A stretch of 64,000 bases of DNA from Prochlorococcus sp. AG-347-L21 (GTDB taxonomy: Bacteria > Cyanobacteriota > Cyanobacteriia > PCC-6307 > Cyanobiaceae): positions 1 through 64,000 of the forward strand of contig QCCQ01000008.1 in assembly GCA_003278875.1 (NCBI GenBank). Reading direction: 5' to 3'. The notes under the pieces are model-generated. The model saw only the letters and a program-made list of their open reading frames with translations. It was not told the origin of the DNA and searched no databases. The position numbers and the translations under genes are program-made. Of this stretch, positions 9,289 through 19,076 are shown one piece after another (the stretch's first letter is position 1; each line of letters starts with the position of its first letter).

Positions 9289-11059
9289 GGTGCAAAAGAT
9301 TAAATCCAAATCTTTTGTTTTAATAATTCCAATTTTAATTTTTTCTGGAATATCTTTTTATATTTTAAGTCTAATATTTACTACATTAAAATTTGATGTA
9401 TCTAAAAAGAAAGGCTCTGGGACAACCAATTATTCTTATGTAATATCATCTTCTGATAATAAGATAATAAGCAAATTAAGCCGCAAATTTGAAGTACATA
9501 ATAGTAAACAGAAAATTCCTTTTTTTCTTAAACATTCTTTTATAACTTCGGAGGATAAAAGATTTTATAAACATAATGGAATAGATTTGAAAAGTATTTC
9601 ACGTGCTCTTATTAAAAATATTAGAAGTGGTTATGTTAAAGAGGGAGGAAGTACGATTACTCAACAAGTTGCCAGATTACTTTTTCTAAATAATAATGTA
9701 AGTTTTAAAAGAAAAATCAAAGAAATATTTATATCACTCATACTTGAACTTAGATATGACAAAAATCAAATATTAAAATTATATTTAAATAATATTTATT
9801 TAGGTTCAGGAGCATACGGGGTTAACGAGGCTTCCCAAGTTTATTTTGGAAAACTTTTAGAAGAATTGACATTATCAGAGATTGCATTGATTGCAGGATT
9901 AGCTCCGGCTCCATCAATTTATTCACCTTATCAAAATATAGAACTAGCTATTAAAAATAGAAATAAAGTCCTTGAATCAATGTATATTGATGGATATATT
10001 TCTCTTGCAAATAAGAATAAGGCTATAAAAGAGAAAATAAACTTAAATTATCAAAAAGCTGATAATTTTTTAGATGATAAATTACTGATAAATTTTATTC
10101 TTCAAGAAACAAGTCAAAAAATTGAAAATATAAATGATTATAAGTTTTTAAGAATTAAATCTTCTATCAACAAAGATTGGCAGGAAAAAGCCCAAAAAAT
10201 ATCAAGATATGCAGGACCTAAAGAACTTGAGTTTGCTCTGTTATCAATTGAATCAAATACAGGCCTAATCAGGACAATGGTAACTAGCAAAAATCCTGCA
10301 ATTAATGAATATAATAGAGTTGTTACTCCAGTAAGACCTTTAGGTTCTACTTTTAAAATAATTCCTTATGCTGCCGCATTAAAAAATGGAATAAAATTAA
10401 GAGATAAATTTGAAGACTTACCAAGATGCTGGGAAAGCTATTGCCCAAAAAATTTTTCAGAAGACTATAGAGGTTCAATATCTTTGATTGAATCATTTAA
10501 AAGTTCATCAAATATCGTTCCAATATCAATAACAGAAAAAATCGGCCTAATAAATATTATTAATTTAGCGAATTCATTTGGACTAGGTTATGGGCAAGAG
10601 TTTGAGGAATTCCCATCATTAGCTATTGGAGCCTACGGAGATAATCTTTTAAACATTACAAATGCATATTCTACAATAAACAATAATGGGAATATTCAAA
10701 GCCCTGAAATCTTAGAAAAAATAGAATCATTAAATGATAAATCTATTTGGGAAAATAAATTTATTTCCAAGAAAATATTAGAATTTAAAATAAACAAAAA
10801 ACTAAATAAACTTCTTGAAAAATCTGTAAAAGAAGGCACTTCAAAAGCAGCCTTCATAAAAGGAAAGAAAATTTATGGAAAAACAGGAACATCTGATGGA
10901 AATAAAGATCTCTGGTTCATTGGTTCCATTGATAACCTTACAACAGGGATCTGGATAGGTTATGACGATAATAAAGAATCTGAATTATCCAGTGGAAATG
11001 CAGCTTATTTATGGAAGAAGTTTATAGCTGCAATTTATGAAATCCCAATTAAAAAATAA
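9281..11059 (+). CDS. Class A penicillin-binding protein (GT51 glycosyltransferase and transpeptidase)
   Basis: This bifunctional enzyme polymerises lipid II and cross-links peptidoglycan outside the plasma membrane. Residues of about 13-36 form a single membrane anchor. The GT51 domain follows, with the catalytic Glu in ITSEDKRFYKHNG and the motif GGSTITQQVARLL. The transpeptidase domain has GSTFK (SxxK, near residue 353), SSSN and the KTGTS box near residue 536. At 592 residues it is a short PBP1A/PBP1C-type enzyme without the extra C-terminal domains. The ORF track start is TTG at 9281; the GTG at 9290, just after the chlG stop, is a better candidate. Codon use is even more A/T-rich than its neighbours. 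Confidence 0.9.
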   Translation: MLKVQKIKSKSFVLIIPILIFSGISFYILSLIFTTLKFDVSKKKGSGTTNYSYVISSSDNKIISKLSRKFEVHNSKQKIPFFLKHSFITSEDKRFYKHNGIDLKSISRALIKNIRSGYVKEGGSTITQQVARLLFLNNNVSFKRKIKEIFISLILELRYDKNQILKLYLNNIYLGSGAYGVNEASQVYFGKLLEELTLSEIALIAGLAPAPSIYSPYQNIELAIKNRNKVLESMYIDGYISLANKNKAIKEKINLNYQKADNFLDDKLLINFILQETSQKIENINDYKFLRIKSSINKDWQEKAQKISRYAGPKELEFALLSIESNTGLIRTMVTSKNPAINEYNRVVTPVRPLGSTFKIIPYAAALKNGIKLRDKFEDLPRCWESYCPKNFSEDYRGSISLIESFKSSSNIVPISITEKIGLINIINLANSFGLGYGQEFEEFPSLAIGAYGDNLLNITNAYSTINNNGNIQSPEILEKIESLNDKSIWENKFISKKILEFKINKKLNKLLEKSVKEGTSKAAFIKGKKIYGKTGTSDGNKDLWFIGSIDNLTTGIWIGYDDNKESELSSGNAAYLWKKFIAAIYEIPIKK

Positions 11060-11068
11060 ATTATATTT

Positions 11069-12385
11069 TTAAGATTTATAAGAAATTATTGCAGAATAAA
11101 ATCCATCACCAGGATAATCTAAGCTAGGCAAAATTTGCTTTTGGCTAACTAATTTTAGAGCTTTATTTTTTTCAATAAATCGTTCAATTAATAGATTATT
11201 TTCATCGGGACAAATAGTACAAGTTGAATAAACTAAAGTACCATCTTTTTTCAAGAGAGGGAAAATACTCTCCAAAAGTTTTTCCTGTAATAAAGTTAAA
11301 GATTTTATTTTTTCTTTACTTAAAGACCATCTAGAATCTGGATTCCTGGAGAGAGTTCCAATGCCTGAACATGGAGCATCTAGTAAAATTTTATCAAAAT
11401 AAGATATGAACTTAGGATTTAATTCAATCAAACTCGTAGCATTAGCCTTAAGGGTATGAACAGATTTCAAATTTAACCTTTCTAAATTTGATTGCAGTAT
11501 TTTCAATCTTTTTGCTGATCTATCTACGGCAATGATTTCAGCATTATCATTTGTTAATTCTGCAAGGTGAGTAGACTTACTTCCTGGAGCTGCACAAGCA
11601 TCTAAAATCTTTTCACCTTCTTTTGGATTTAAGAGAGGTGCTATCCACTGAGAAGATCTATCTTGAATTGTCCAAAGTCCATCACTATATCCTGGTAAAT
11701 TTTTAATAGATCTTGGATTAGATTTTAAAGTAATTCCATTATGTAAATCTTTAATAATTTCAGCATCAATTTTATTTTCATGAAGTAATTTCAAAAAGTT
11801 ATCTAAATTAGTTTTTAATTGGTTAATTCTCAAATCAATTGATGGTTTTTTATTAAATGCCTTAATGATATTTTCACCCTCGCTAATGCCGACCCATTTA
11901 TAAAGATCCTTCACAAGCCATAATGGAAATGATTCAAGATATGAAATTCTTTCTTTTCTGTCAGAAGATAATTCCGGAAAGATTTTTTGTTCTAATTTTC
12001 TTGATGCATTTCTCAATATCGCATTTACAGTTCCCGCTAAACCATTTAAATCTGTTTTTTTAGCTACTTCTACAGTGGTAGAAATAGCCGCAGGAAATGG
12101 TATTTTATCCATTTTCAATAGTTGATACAAACCTATATGTAGAAGCCATCTTAACTTTGGAGGCTGCTTTTTATGAGTAATTTTTGATGTATGATCCGTC
12201 CAAAGATCTAGAAATTTTCTATACCTTATGCATCCAAAAGATAATTCCGTAATAAAAGCTATATCAAGAGGATTAAATTGATAATTTTTTAAAACCTTTT
12301 CAAGAGCATGATCAGAAAAATCACCAGAACTAACTTTTAATAAAATTTCCCAAGCTGCCTTTCTTTGTAAATATCCTATGCTCAA
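11069..12385 (-). CDS. rsmB: 16S rRNA (cytosine(967)-C5)-methyltransferase
   Basis: RsmB (Sun) methylates C967 of 16S rRNA. The 438-residue protein has an N-terminal NusB-like RNA-binding domain (residues 1-140) and a C-terminal Rossmann methyltransferase. The SAM site DACAAPGSKSTHLAEL, the motif LDAPCSGIGTLSRNPDSRW and the second catalytic Cys in VYSTCTICPDEN are all intact, so both cysteines of the m5C mechanism are there. It converges with the penicillin-binding protein gene. Confidence 0.95.
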   Translation of the reverse strand: MSIGYLQRKAAWEILLKVSSGDFSDHALEKVLKNYQFNPLDIAFITELSFGCIRYRKFLDLWTDHTSKITHKKQPPKLRWLLHIGLYQLLKMDKIPFPAAISTTVEVAKKTDLNGLAGTVNAILRNASRKLEQKIFPELSSDRKERISYLESFPLWLVKDLYKWVGISEGENIIKAFNKKPSIDLRINQLKTNLDNFLKLLHENKIDAEIIKDLHNGITLKSNPRSIKNLPGYSDGLWTIQDRSSQWIAPLLNPKEGEKILDACAAPGSKSTHLAELTNDNAEIIAVDRSAKRLKILQSNLERLNLKSVHTLKANATSLIELNPKFISYFDKILLDAPCSGIGTLSRNPDSRWSLSKEKIKSLTLLQEKLLESIFPLLKKDGTLVYSTCTICPDENNLLIERFIEKNKALKLVSQKQILPSLDYPGDGFYSAIISYKS

Positions 12386-12436
12386 AATATAATTAATTTT
12401 TTAAAGATAACTTTAATATACAAAAAATTCAAAAAT

Positions 12437-12580
12437 TTAAACTACTTTTTCAATTGCAGAATTAAACCAAAAAAAACCTAAGATAGAAATAAGTGAAAGA
12501 TTAAATCCTAAAAAAAGAAAGATATTTAAAGAATGGATTCTTTCCGAAAAAAATATTTTTTTCTCTTTTTGATACTTCAT
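12437..12580 (-). CDS. Small single-span membrane protein, unannotated (47 aa)
   Basis: This frame is too short for the ORF track. From an ATG at 12580 it reads MKYQKEKKIFFSERIHSLN and then a long hydrophobic span ending FNSAIEKVV with TAA at 12437-12439. The basic head followed by about 20 hydrophobic residues suggests a one-span inner-membrane or thylakoid peptide with its N-terminus in the cytoplasm. It begins 18 bases after the stop of the 59-residue gene on the same strand and lies about 50 bases before rsmB on the same strand, so the three may share a transcript. Function unknown. Confidence 0.55.
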   Translation of the reverse strand: MKYQKEKKIFFSERIHSLNIFLFLGFNLSLISILGFFWFNSAIEKVV

Positions 12581-12598
12581 TATTAGAATAAAACTTAT

Positions 12599-12778
12599 TC
12601 AGGATTTCAAACGGCAACCAATATTAATAGATCCTGAATCAAGCATTCTACCTAATTTAATTGCTATGGATTCCTCCAACCTAGTGAAATTAGATTGATG
12701 GGTAGTTATCCAATCTAATTCAGAATAAGTGATAATTCCCGTCGAATTACTTTTCAAAAAAAGTGTTCCAATTTCCAT
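12599..12778 (-). CDS. Conserved small hypothetical protein, unannotated (59 aa)
   Basis: This frame is below the ORF-track size limit. It starts at ATG 12778 with MEIGTLFLKSNSTGIITYSE and continues LDWITTHQSNFTRLEESIAI to end GSINIGCRLKS, with TGA at 12599-12601. The balanced amino-acid mix, unlike the Lys/Asn/Ile-rich translation of non-coding DNA here, supports a real gene. The pattern resembles short conserved proteins of marine picocyanobacteria, but I cannot name a family. It is followed 18 bases later by the small membrane protein gene on the same strand. Confidence 0.65.
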   Translation of the reverse strand: MEIGTLFLKSNSTGIITYSELDWITTHQSNFTRLEESIAIKLGRMLDSGSINIGCRLKS

Positions 12779-12883
12779 TAGATAAATCTAATTTTTAATA
12801 AGTTAACATCCGAACTTAATATTTCTTAATAACATAATATTCTTTTAATTTTTCAAAGACAAATGTAGGTTATTACTCTTAAT

Positions 12884-14374
12884 TCATTGAATATCTCTTA
12901 AAAATTTATCGGCCTTTTTTAAGTGATTATTTAATTTTTCTTCTGACATTTTATCGAGATTTCTCGTTAACATTGCCAGACGATATTGCTTTCTAAAAAA
13001 GCTTTCATTATCTTTAATAAATTTCCAAAATAAGCCATCCCATATTTCACACCATGGGCCACTTTTAAAATTAGACATTTTTTTTACATAATTAGAGCTT
13101 GATATATATGGCTTTGTTGAAAAGATACCACCATCACTAAACTGACTCATTCCGTAAACATTTGGGACCATAACCCAATCATAGGAATCAATAAACATTT
13201 CCATAAACCATTTATAAACTTGGTTGGGGTGAATTCTACATAGAAGCATAAAGTTGCCAACAATCATAAGCCGCTCAATATGATGACAATAACCAAATTT
13301 AATAATATTTTTTATAACAACGTCTACTGGTTCAATTCCTGTATTTCCTTGATAAAAAGATTTTGGAATTGGCTTATCTTCAAAATTCCAAAAATTACTA
13401 TTCCGCATCTTTGTTCCGTACTTTTTATAGACTAGGCAAATAAATTCTCTCCATCCAATAATTTGACGAATAAAACCCTCTAAAGAGTTAATAGGAACAT
13501 TATTATTTTTTGCAAAAAGTAATGCTTTATCTACTACTACATCTGGGGTTAATAAGCCGCTATTTAAAAGAGGAGAAAGTAAACTGTGCCATAAAAAAGA
13601 ATTTTCTTTAGAAATAGCATCCTCATAATCTCCAAATAAGAAAAATTTATGTTTAAAAAAACCATTTAACCATTCATCTGCCTCTTCAAAATTAGTTGGA
13701 TATAAAAAGTTATTACTTTCTCCAATAAACTCAATATCAAAATTGGCTAATGACCGTTCTGCGTTAACTACAAATTTATTTTTTTGTAATTTAGGTGTAT
13801 CAGGTATATTTATTTTTTTTGGTAATTTTTTTCTGTTCATTTCATCGAAACTCCATTTACCACCTTCAGGCGTATCATCAGGATTAACTAATATCTTTTG
13901 GCTCTTTCTTTGATTCTCATAAAATCTCCCCATAAGAGGTTTTTTGGCATTTGATGCAAATAACTCTTTTAAATCTTCACTGCTCATAAACATAGGAGAA
14001 GGCAAAATATCTAAAGCTAAATTATTACTTTCAACAAAATTATTAATCCTCTTCATTAATAAAAAATCATGAGGGTCAATGAGATTTATTTTCTGATATT
14101 TATTTTTAATAAATTCCGATAAGTAATCAACTGTAGAAACATTATTCTTGTTTTCGATATATAAAACTTTAAAGCCAGATATTTCTAAATAATTTTTATA
14201 AGCGAGCATAGATGCTCTATGAAAAACTAACTTATTTTTATGGTTAATTAATTTATGATATTTATCATTTCCAAAAAATAATGAGTCTTCCAAAATCAAA
14301 ACTTCACAATTTATTTTTAAGATTGGGCTTTCTCTAAAAAGTTGATTCGGGAAAATAATTGATACTTGTTTCAT
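12884..14374 (-). CDS. Cryptochrome/photolyase-related protein (FeS-BCP/PhrB family) lacking the usual cluster cysteines
   Basis: The 496-residue protein belongs to the deoxyribodipyrimidine-photolyase-related family, whose members repair (6-4) photoproducts with light and FAD. It has the start [12 protein letters not shown], the central [11 protein letters not shown] and the FAD-side [18 protein letters not shown], then [18 protein letters not shown]. In typical members the segment after YIS..NYIKRM holds a CxxC pair and a further Cys that bind a [4Fe-4S] cluster. Here it is short, [19 protein letters not shown], with one Cys only. The cluster is therefore probably absent. The start overlaps the end of the DUF2256 gene by 4 bases, so they are translated together. 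Confidence 0.88.
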   Translation of the reverse strand: MKQVSIIFPNQLFRESPILKINCEVLILEDSLFFGNDKYHKLINHKNKLVFHRASMLAYKNYLEISGFKVLYIENKNNVSTVDYLSEFIKNKYQKINLIDPHDFLLMKRINNFVESNNLALDILPSPMFMSSEDLKELFASNAKKPLMGRFYENQRKSQKILVNPDDTPEGGKWSFDEMNRKKLPKKINIPDTPKLQKNKFVVNAERSLANFDIEFIGESNNFLYPTNFEEADEWLNGFFKHKFFLFGDYEDAISKENSFLWHSLLSPLLNSGLLTPDVVVDKALLFAKNNNVPINSLEGFIRQIIGWREFICLVYKKYGTKMRNSNFWNFEDKPIPKSFYQGNTGIEPVDVVIKNIIKFGYCHHIERLMIVGNFMLLCRIHPNQVYKWFMEMFIDSYDWVMVPNVYGMSQFSDGGIFSTKPYISSSNYVKKMSNFKSGPWCEIWDGLFWKFIKDNESFFRKQYRLAMLTRNLDKMSEEKLNNHLKKADKFLRDIQ

Positions 14375-14502
14375 CTTTGCGACTTCCTGTTACTGCATCT
14401 TTTTGAACAGTAGATAACATCATCCCAACAGTTTTTCCATTTTTTACGCCACTCAAACGGCCTATTGCAAACAGGACAAGTTTTAGTAGAAAGATTTTTC
14501 AA
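14371..14502 (-). CDS. DUF2256 zinc-ribbon protein, unannotated small gene (43 aa)
   Basis: This gene is too short for the ORF track. From TTG at 14502 it reads [20 protein letters not shown] and goes on with [20 protein letters not shown], ending TGA at 14371-14373. CPxC plus YCSxRC is the four-cysteine signature of DUF2256, a predicted zinc ribbon. It lies between the DUF2805 gene (3-base gap) and the photolyase (4-base ATGA overlap). DUF2256 is often found beside photolyase-related genes, so a role with the photolyase or its flavin is likely but unproven. Confidence 0.85.
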   Translation of the reverse strand: MKNLSTKTCPVCNRPFEWRKKWKNCWDDVIYCSKRCSNRKSQR

Positions 14503-14505
14503 AAT

Positions 14506-14742
14506 TTATAATTTTCTTTTATGAGTAGATTTAAATCTAGTTGAATCTTTAAGGGCCATATGTTTTGTATTTCTTCCCGAAACTCTCTTTCTCCAGACTT
14601 TGAAAGATTTGGGTTTAAGATTTTGACGCATAATTTTTATCGCATCTTCCTCTTTTAAACCAAATTGATACTCGATAGCTTCAAAGGGTGTTCTATCTTC
14701 CCAACACATTTCTATTATTCTATCTATATCGATACTTTCCAT
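14506..14742 (-). CDS. DUF2805 / TIGR03643 family protein
   Basis: The 78-residue protein fits DUF2805 (TIGR03643). It has IIEMCWEDRTPFEAIEYQFGL, which looks like a helix-turn-helix of transposase or sigma-region-4 type, followed by the strongly conserved basic block KPKSFKVWRKRVSGRNTKH. The positive charge suggests nucleic-acid binding. It is the second gene of the block DCC-DUF2805-DUF2256-photolyase, all within a few bases of each other on one strand. The role is not known; the company suggests a link to light-driven DNA repair. Confidence 0.85.
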   Translation of the reverse strand: MESIDIDRIIEMCWEDRTPFEAIEYQFGLKEEDAIKIMRQNLKPKSFKVWRKRVSGRNTKHMALKDSTRFKSTHKRKL

Positions 14743-14744
14743 GT

Positions 14745-15137
14745 TTATTGTTCACATTGTGAGGTACAAAGTTTTTCAATATCAGATCTACCTGTAATTT
14801 GAAGTCTATATTTTGCCCAATATCTGTAAATCAATCTCAATAATGGAGATAAGAGCTTAATCTTCAAGGGATAATAAACCCAACCTAAACCAACTAATTC
14901 ATAAGAATATGCAAGTACATCTAGTCCCCTAATAATTTCACCATTTTCAATAATCCCATGCAGGTTTGACATAGCTTCTGAATATGAGATTTCATTAAAA
15001 AGGCTTTGATCATAATCCTTACTATTAATATCTATAAAGGCTATTTGATTTAGGGTATCTCTTTTCTTTAGAAAATTTGTTTCTCTCAAACAAAGTGGAC
15101 AACCACCATCAAATAAAAAGATTAATTTATTTTTCAT
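14745..15137 (-). CDS. Thiol-disulfide oxidoreductase-like protein, DCC family (DUF393)
   Basis: The protein opens with FLFDGGCPLCLRETNFLKKRD, which holds the DGxCPLC motif that names the DCC family and has a thioredoxin-like CxxC pair. Residues near 85-115 are hydrophobic and may be a membrane-facing helix. Length (130 aa) fits the family. It is the first gene of the photolyase operon, ending 2 bases before the DUF2805 start. A redox role is an inference from the fold and motif; the partner is unknown. Confidence 0.85.
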   Translation of the reverse strand: MKNKLIFLFDGGCPLCLRETNFLKKRDTLNQIAFIDINSKDYDQSLFNEISYSEAMSNLHGIIENGEIIRGLDVLAYSYELVGLGWVYYPLKIKLLSPLLRLIYRYWAKYRLQITGRSDIEKLCTSQCEQ

Positions 15138-15268
15138 ATTTTTATTTAAATATAGAAATTAAATAACTTATATGTGGAAAAAAAAATTTTTTTTAGAGTA
15201 CAAGTTTTATAAAGCCTTAATAATTGCCAGTTCTAATTTAGTGAAATTATATTATCTTATTAAGTAAT

Positions 15269-15300
15269 AAGCCATTGATCAAGGGATACGTCAATGGTTT
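15269..15300 (-). terminator. Possible terminator hairpin after the 67-aa gene
   Basis: An inverted repeat with arms aagccattga and tcaatggttt encloses a 12-base loop, 15 bases beyond the stop of the leftward 67-residue gene. The stem is about ten pairs with one G-T. There is no clean T-run on either side, so it may be a weak terminator or only an mRNA 3' stabiliser. Confidence 0.4.
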
Positions 15301-15314
15301 AAAACTATTAATGA

Positions 15315-15518
15315 TCAGTCATCTAGAAGATGAACTCCTTCTCCTACGTCAGGAGTAAATTTACAATATTTTTCAAAAATAAGTCCAACCCCTCTCATTT
15401 TTTCTCCTAATTCATCTTTAAATTTATTCCATTCTTCCGATTCACGATCAGGTAAATCCCACCCTTGTTTTTCTACCATACTTGTTATTACTGTGTAGTC
15501 CCATTCTATGTATGCCAT
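15315..15518 (-). CDS. Conserved hypothetical protein (67 aa)
   Basis: The 67-residue acidic protein starts MAYIEWDYTVITSMVEKQGW and contains two Trp-Asp motifs (EWDYT, GWDLPD) and an end with DVGEGVHLLDD. There is no signal peptide or membrane span. Codon use is balanced and the sequence looks like a conserved small cyanobacterial family, but I do not recognise a domain. It stands alone, between the photolyase operon and the divergent trmH, with a hairpin after its stop. Confidence 0.75.
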   Translation of the reverse strand: MAYIEWDYTVITSMVEKQGWDLPDRESEEWNKFKDELGEKMRGVGLIFEKYCKFTPDVGEGVHLLDD

Positions 15519-15613
15519 TGAGTTAATTTAAACTACCAGATATTATAAACCAAGAGACTTAATAGGTAATTAATATTTTTTGAATATAATTTAAAAGTGT
15601 GAAAAAATTATAA

Positions 15614-16285
15614 ATGTCAATTTTGCCAAGAAGATTTGAACGAATCAAAAGTGTTTTAGATTGCAGAATGAAAAACTTGACTGTTTTAGTTGAGGATGTC
15701 AATAAACCACATAATTTATCTGCGATATTAAGGACATGTGATGCAGCAGGAGTTTTCGAAGCAAATTTTATTAGCAAAACGAATGCCGTTAAGACTTTTA
15801 ATAGTACTGCTCAAGGAAGTCAAAAATGGGTAAAACTGAATAATCATGAAAACACTATCACGGCAATATCTGATTTAAAGAATAAAGGTTTTAAATTATA
15901 TGGAACGACTCTTAATAGTGAATCAGTAGATTATAGAAATTTTGATTATTCTCAAAATACATGTTTTGTTTTAGGAGCAGAAAAATGGGGACTAAGTAAT
16001 GAACTTATATCAATGGTTGATCAATCAATTTTTATACCTATGAGAGGTATGGTTCAATCTCTGAATGTTTCAGTTGCTGCTTCTATATTACTATTTGAAG
16101 CTGTTCGCCAAAGAAAAAATAAAGGTATTTTGCCCGCTAATGGAGAAGGATTAAATATGGATGAATATCAAAAAACACTTTTTGAATGGTGTTATCCAGA
16201 ATTAGCTGCGGTGTATAAAAAATCAGCTAAAGAATATCCAAAGTTAAATAATCAAGGAGAACTTGGTCCTAGTAAAGATAACTAA
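15614..16285 (+). CDS. trmH: tRNA (guanosine(18)-2'-O)-methyltransferase
   Basis: TrmH puts a 2'-O-methyl group on G18 in the D-loop of tRNAs. The 223-residue SPOUT-family protein has the three knot motifs in order: DVNKPHNLSAILRTCDAAG (with the catalytic Arg), FVLGAEKWGLSNE, and IPMRGMVQSLNVSVAASI. The C-terminal extension has WCYPELA, typical of the TrmH branch and not of TrmL or RlmB. It converges with the ABC permease, with a 2-base gap. Confidence 0.92.
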   Translation: MSILPRRFERIKSVLDCRMKNLTVLVEDVNKPHNLSAILRTCDAAGVFEANFISKTNAVKTFNSTAQGSQKWVKLNNHENTITAISDLKNKGFKLYGTTLNSESVDYRNFDYSQNTCFVLGAEKWGLSNELISMVDQSIFIPMRGMVQSLNVSVAASILLFEAVRQRKNKGILPANGEGLNMDEYQKTLFEWCYPELAAVYKKSAKEYPKLNNQGELGPSKDN

Positions 16286-16287
16286 AT

Positions 16288-17133
16288 TTATTCAGAATTT
16301 TGTCTATCAAAAATTTCTTCAAGGTCCTCTCCTATAAAAGAAAGACCTAAAACTAAAAAAAACATTGCCAAACCTGGGAACAAAGCCGTCCACCAGATAC
16401 CTGTTGGTAAAGCGGCAAGAGCCAGATTTAAATCACTTCCCCACTCTGGAACATCTGCAGGAACGCCAAGGCCTAAAAATCCTAAACTTCCTAATACCAA
16501 AACAGCATCTGCAGCATTTAGGGTAAGCAGAATAGGCAATGGTGTTATTACATTTGGGAGAATATATTTAAAAATAATTTTTTTAACATCAGCTCCTGCA
16601 ACTTGAGCTGCCTCCACATAAGTTTCGGATTTAACCAATATTGTCTGATTTCTGATTAATCTAAAATATTGAGGAGAGTAAACAATACACAATGCCAAAG
16701 CCGCGTTAAGGATACCCTTTCCTAATACAAAAGCCACAACAACTGAAAGCAAAATTACAGGTATTGAAAAAATAGTATCCATTATTAGTGATAAGCATTT
16801 ATCAAAAAAACCACCAAAATATCCACTTAATAATCCCAATGGCAAACCCAAACTTAATGAAAAAAGAATAGCTAAGAATACAACTTCTATCGCTAATGAT
16901 GATCCTTGCAAAGTTCTTAAGCAAACATCTCTTCCTAATCTATCTGTGCCACAAAAATGATTAAGAGAAGGAGGTGCAAAGATATCATTGCTTAACATTG
17001 AAAATGAATAGCCAAAAAAATTATTTGCCTCTAAAAATTTCATTATTAAAACAACAAGAAGATAAAAAAGTACAATTAAGAATCCAGCCTTTCTGATATT
17101 TGCGCCGACACGATTAAATGAGTTAATATCCAA
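16288..17133 (-). CDS. ABC transporter permease (DppC/OppC family)
   Basis: This is one membrane subunit of a peptide/nickel-type ABC importer. The 281-residue protein has an N-terminal span and a BPD_transp_1 domain with about five more spans. FCGTDRLGRDVCLRTLQGSS is the family's N-terminal signature and EAAQVAGADVKKIIFKYILP is the EAA loop that docks the ATPase. The second permease, the binding protein and the ATPase are not adjacent, so the substrate cannot be told. It ends opposite trmH and begins about 80 bases after the lepA stop on the same strand. Confidence 0.9.
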   Translation of the reverse strand: MDINSFNRVGANIRKAGFLIVLFYLLVVLIMKFLEANNFFGYSFSMLSNDIFAPPSLNHFCGTDRLGRDVCLRTLQGSSLAIEVVFLAILFSLSLGLPLGLLSGYFGGFFDKCLSLIMDTIFSIPVILLSVVVAFVLGKGILNAALALCIVYSPQYFRLIRNQTILVKSETYVEAAQVAGADVKKIIFKYILPNVITPLPILLTLNAADAVLVLGSLGFLGLGVPADVPEWGSDLNLALAALPTGIWWTALFPGLAMFFLVLGLSFIGEDLEEIFDRQNSE

Positions 17134-17212
17134 AATCTTTTTTTAAAGATATAAATGAAATATACCCAATTCTTTTAAAAATAAATAGCTATAAATTTTA
17201 AATTAAAAGAAA

Positions 17213-19021
17213 TTACTGGTTTAATTTCAAGACTGCCATAAAAGCTTCTTGAGGGACTTCAACTTTACCCATTGCCTTCATCCTCTTTTTACCTTTGGCT
17301 TGTTTCTTTAAAAGTTTCTTTTTCCTAGAAATATCACCGCCATAACATTTAGATAAAACATCTTTTCGCAAAGCACTTATGCTTTCACTTGCAATAATCC
17401 TGCTACCGATTGATGCTTGAATAGGTATTTTAAATTGTTGTTTTGGAATAAGTTCTTTTAATTTTTCAACTAAACTTCTGCCAATTCCATAAGCCTTATC
17501 TTTATGAACAATAGAAGTTAATGGATCTGCTCTTTCTGAATTTATTAGAACATCTAATCTAACAAGGTCATTTTTTCTATAGCCAATCAAATGATATTCC
17601 ATTGATGCATACCCTTGGGTTCTACTTTTCATTTGATCAAAGAAATCTGTAACAACTTCTGCTAATGGAATTTCATAAATCAAGGTAACTCGATCTGTTG
17701 TTATGTATTTCATATCTATAAATACTCCCCTTCTTTCCTGACATAAACCCATTAATGTTCCATTAAATTCATTGGGAGCATAAATTTCCATTTTCACATA
17801 AGGCTCTTCTATTGATTCTCTAAGTTGTGGATCAGGAATCGTAGAAGGATTATCAATAAAGATATGTTCCTGCTGATTTAAATTAACTTTATAAATAACT
17901 GATGGTGCCGTTACGATTAGATCCAAGTCATATTCTCTTTCTAATCTTTCTTGAACAATCTCCATATGAAGAAGTCCTAGGAATCCGCACCTAAATCCGA
18001 AGCCCATTGCGCTACTGGTTTCGGGCTCATATTTTAAAGCTGCATCAGATAATTGTAATTTTTCTAGTGATACTCTTAAATCTGGGAATTGATCAGCATC
18101 AGTCGGGAATAATCCACAAAAAACCATAGGATTTGCTGTCTTATATCCAGGCAAAGGATCATTGGCAGGCGAATTTAAAAGAGTAATCGTATCTCCTACT
18201 CTCGCATCAGCAACTGATTTTATAGAAGCAGCTAAATAACCAACTTCTCCTGCATGTAATTCATCAACTTGCTGCTGATCAGGCGCCATTATTCCTATCT
18301 CATCTAATTCATAATTTTTCTTACTTGCCATTAGTAATATTTTTTCTCTCTTATTTAGAGACCCAGATATCACCCTGAAATAAACAATAACTCCCCTGTA
18401 CGGATCATAATAAGAATCAAAAATCAGTGCCTTTGTAGGTAGTTTAATTTCATCTTGAGGAGGAGGTACTCTTCTTACGATTGCTTCCAAAATATCTTTA
18501 ATACCAACTCCAGTTTTTGCTGAACAATTTATTGCATTAGATGTATCTAGTCCAATAATTTCCTCTATTTCTTGTTTTATTTTTTCAGCATCAGCACCTG
18601 GTAAATCAACTTTATTTAAAACAGGAATTATTTCAAGATTATTTTCTAAGGCAAGATAAACATTAGCTAAGGTTTGAGCTTCTACTCCTTGACTTGCATC
18701 AACAACAAGTAAGGCGCCTTCACAAGCTTGAAGAGATCTACTAACCTCATAGGAGAAATCAACATGCCCAGGAGTATCTATTAAGTTCAAAACATATTCT
18801 TGGGAATCTTCAGCTTTATATTTCATCCTAGCGGCCTGTAACTTGATAGTAATTCCTCTCTCTCTTTCAAGATCCATACTGTCCAAAAATTGTTCTTGCA
18901 TATCCCTTTGCTGCACAGTACCAGTATCTTGAAGCAACCTATCTGCAAGGGTAGATTTACCATGGTCAATATGAGCGATTATGCAGAAATTTCTAATTTT
19001 TGAAACCGATATATCAGTCAT
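17213..19021 (-). CDS. lepA: Elongation factor 4 (LepA)
   Basis: LepA is a ribosome-bound translational GTPase that affects initiation, assembly or back-translocation under stress. The 602-residue protein has the G1 motif [15 protein letters not shown], switch [16 protein letters not shown]3 DTPGHVDF and G4 NKVDLPGA. The LepA-specific C-terminal domain ends with [36 protein letters not shown]. Length and start are standard. Confidence 0.98.
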   Translation of the reverse strand: MTDISVSKIRNFCIIAHIDHGKSTLADRLLQDTGTVQQRDMQEQFLDSMDLERERGITIKLQAARMKYKAEDSQEYVLNLIDTPGHVDFSYEVSRSLQACEGALLVVDASQGVEAQTLANVYLALENNLEIIPVLNKVDLPGADAEKIKQEIEEIIGLDTSNAINCSAKTGVGIKDILEAIVRRVPPPQDEIKLPTKALIFDSYYDPYRGVIVYFRVISGSLNKREKILLMASKKNYELDEIGIMAPDQQQVDELHAGEVGYLAASIKSVADARVGDTITLLNSPANDPLPGYKTANPMVFCGLFPTDADQFPDLRVSLEKLQLSDAALKYEPETSSAMGFGFRCGFLGLLHMEIVQERLEREYDLDLIVTAPSVIYKVNLNQQEHIFIDNPSTIPDPQLRESIEEPYVKMEIYAPNEFNGTLMGLCQERRGVFIDMKYITTDRVTLIYEIPLAEVVTDFFDQMKSRTQGYASMEYHLIGYRKNDLVRLDVLINSERADPLTSIVHKDKAYGIGRSLVEKLKELIPKQQFKIPIQASIGSRIIASESISALRKDVLSKCYGGDISRKKKLLKKQAKGKKRMKAMGKVEVPQEAFMAVLKLNQ

Positions 19022-19076
19022 ATAGAAAGAAAAATTCTCCTCTTATTACATCTTGATTAATATTAGCTAATTAGAA

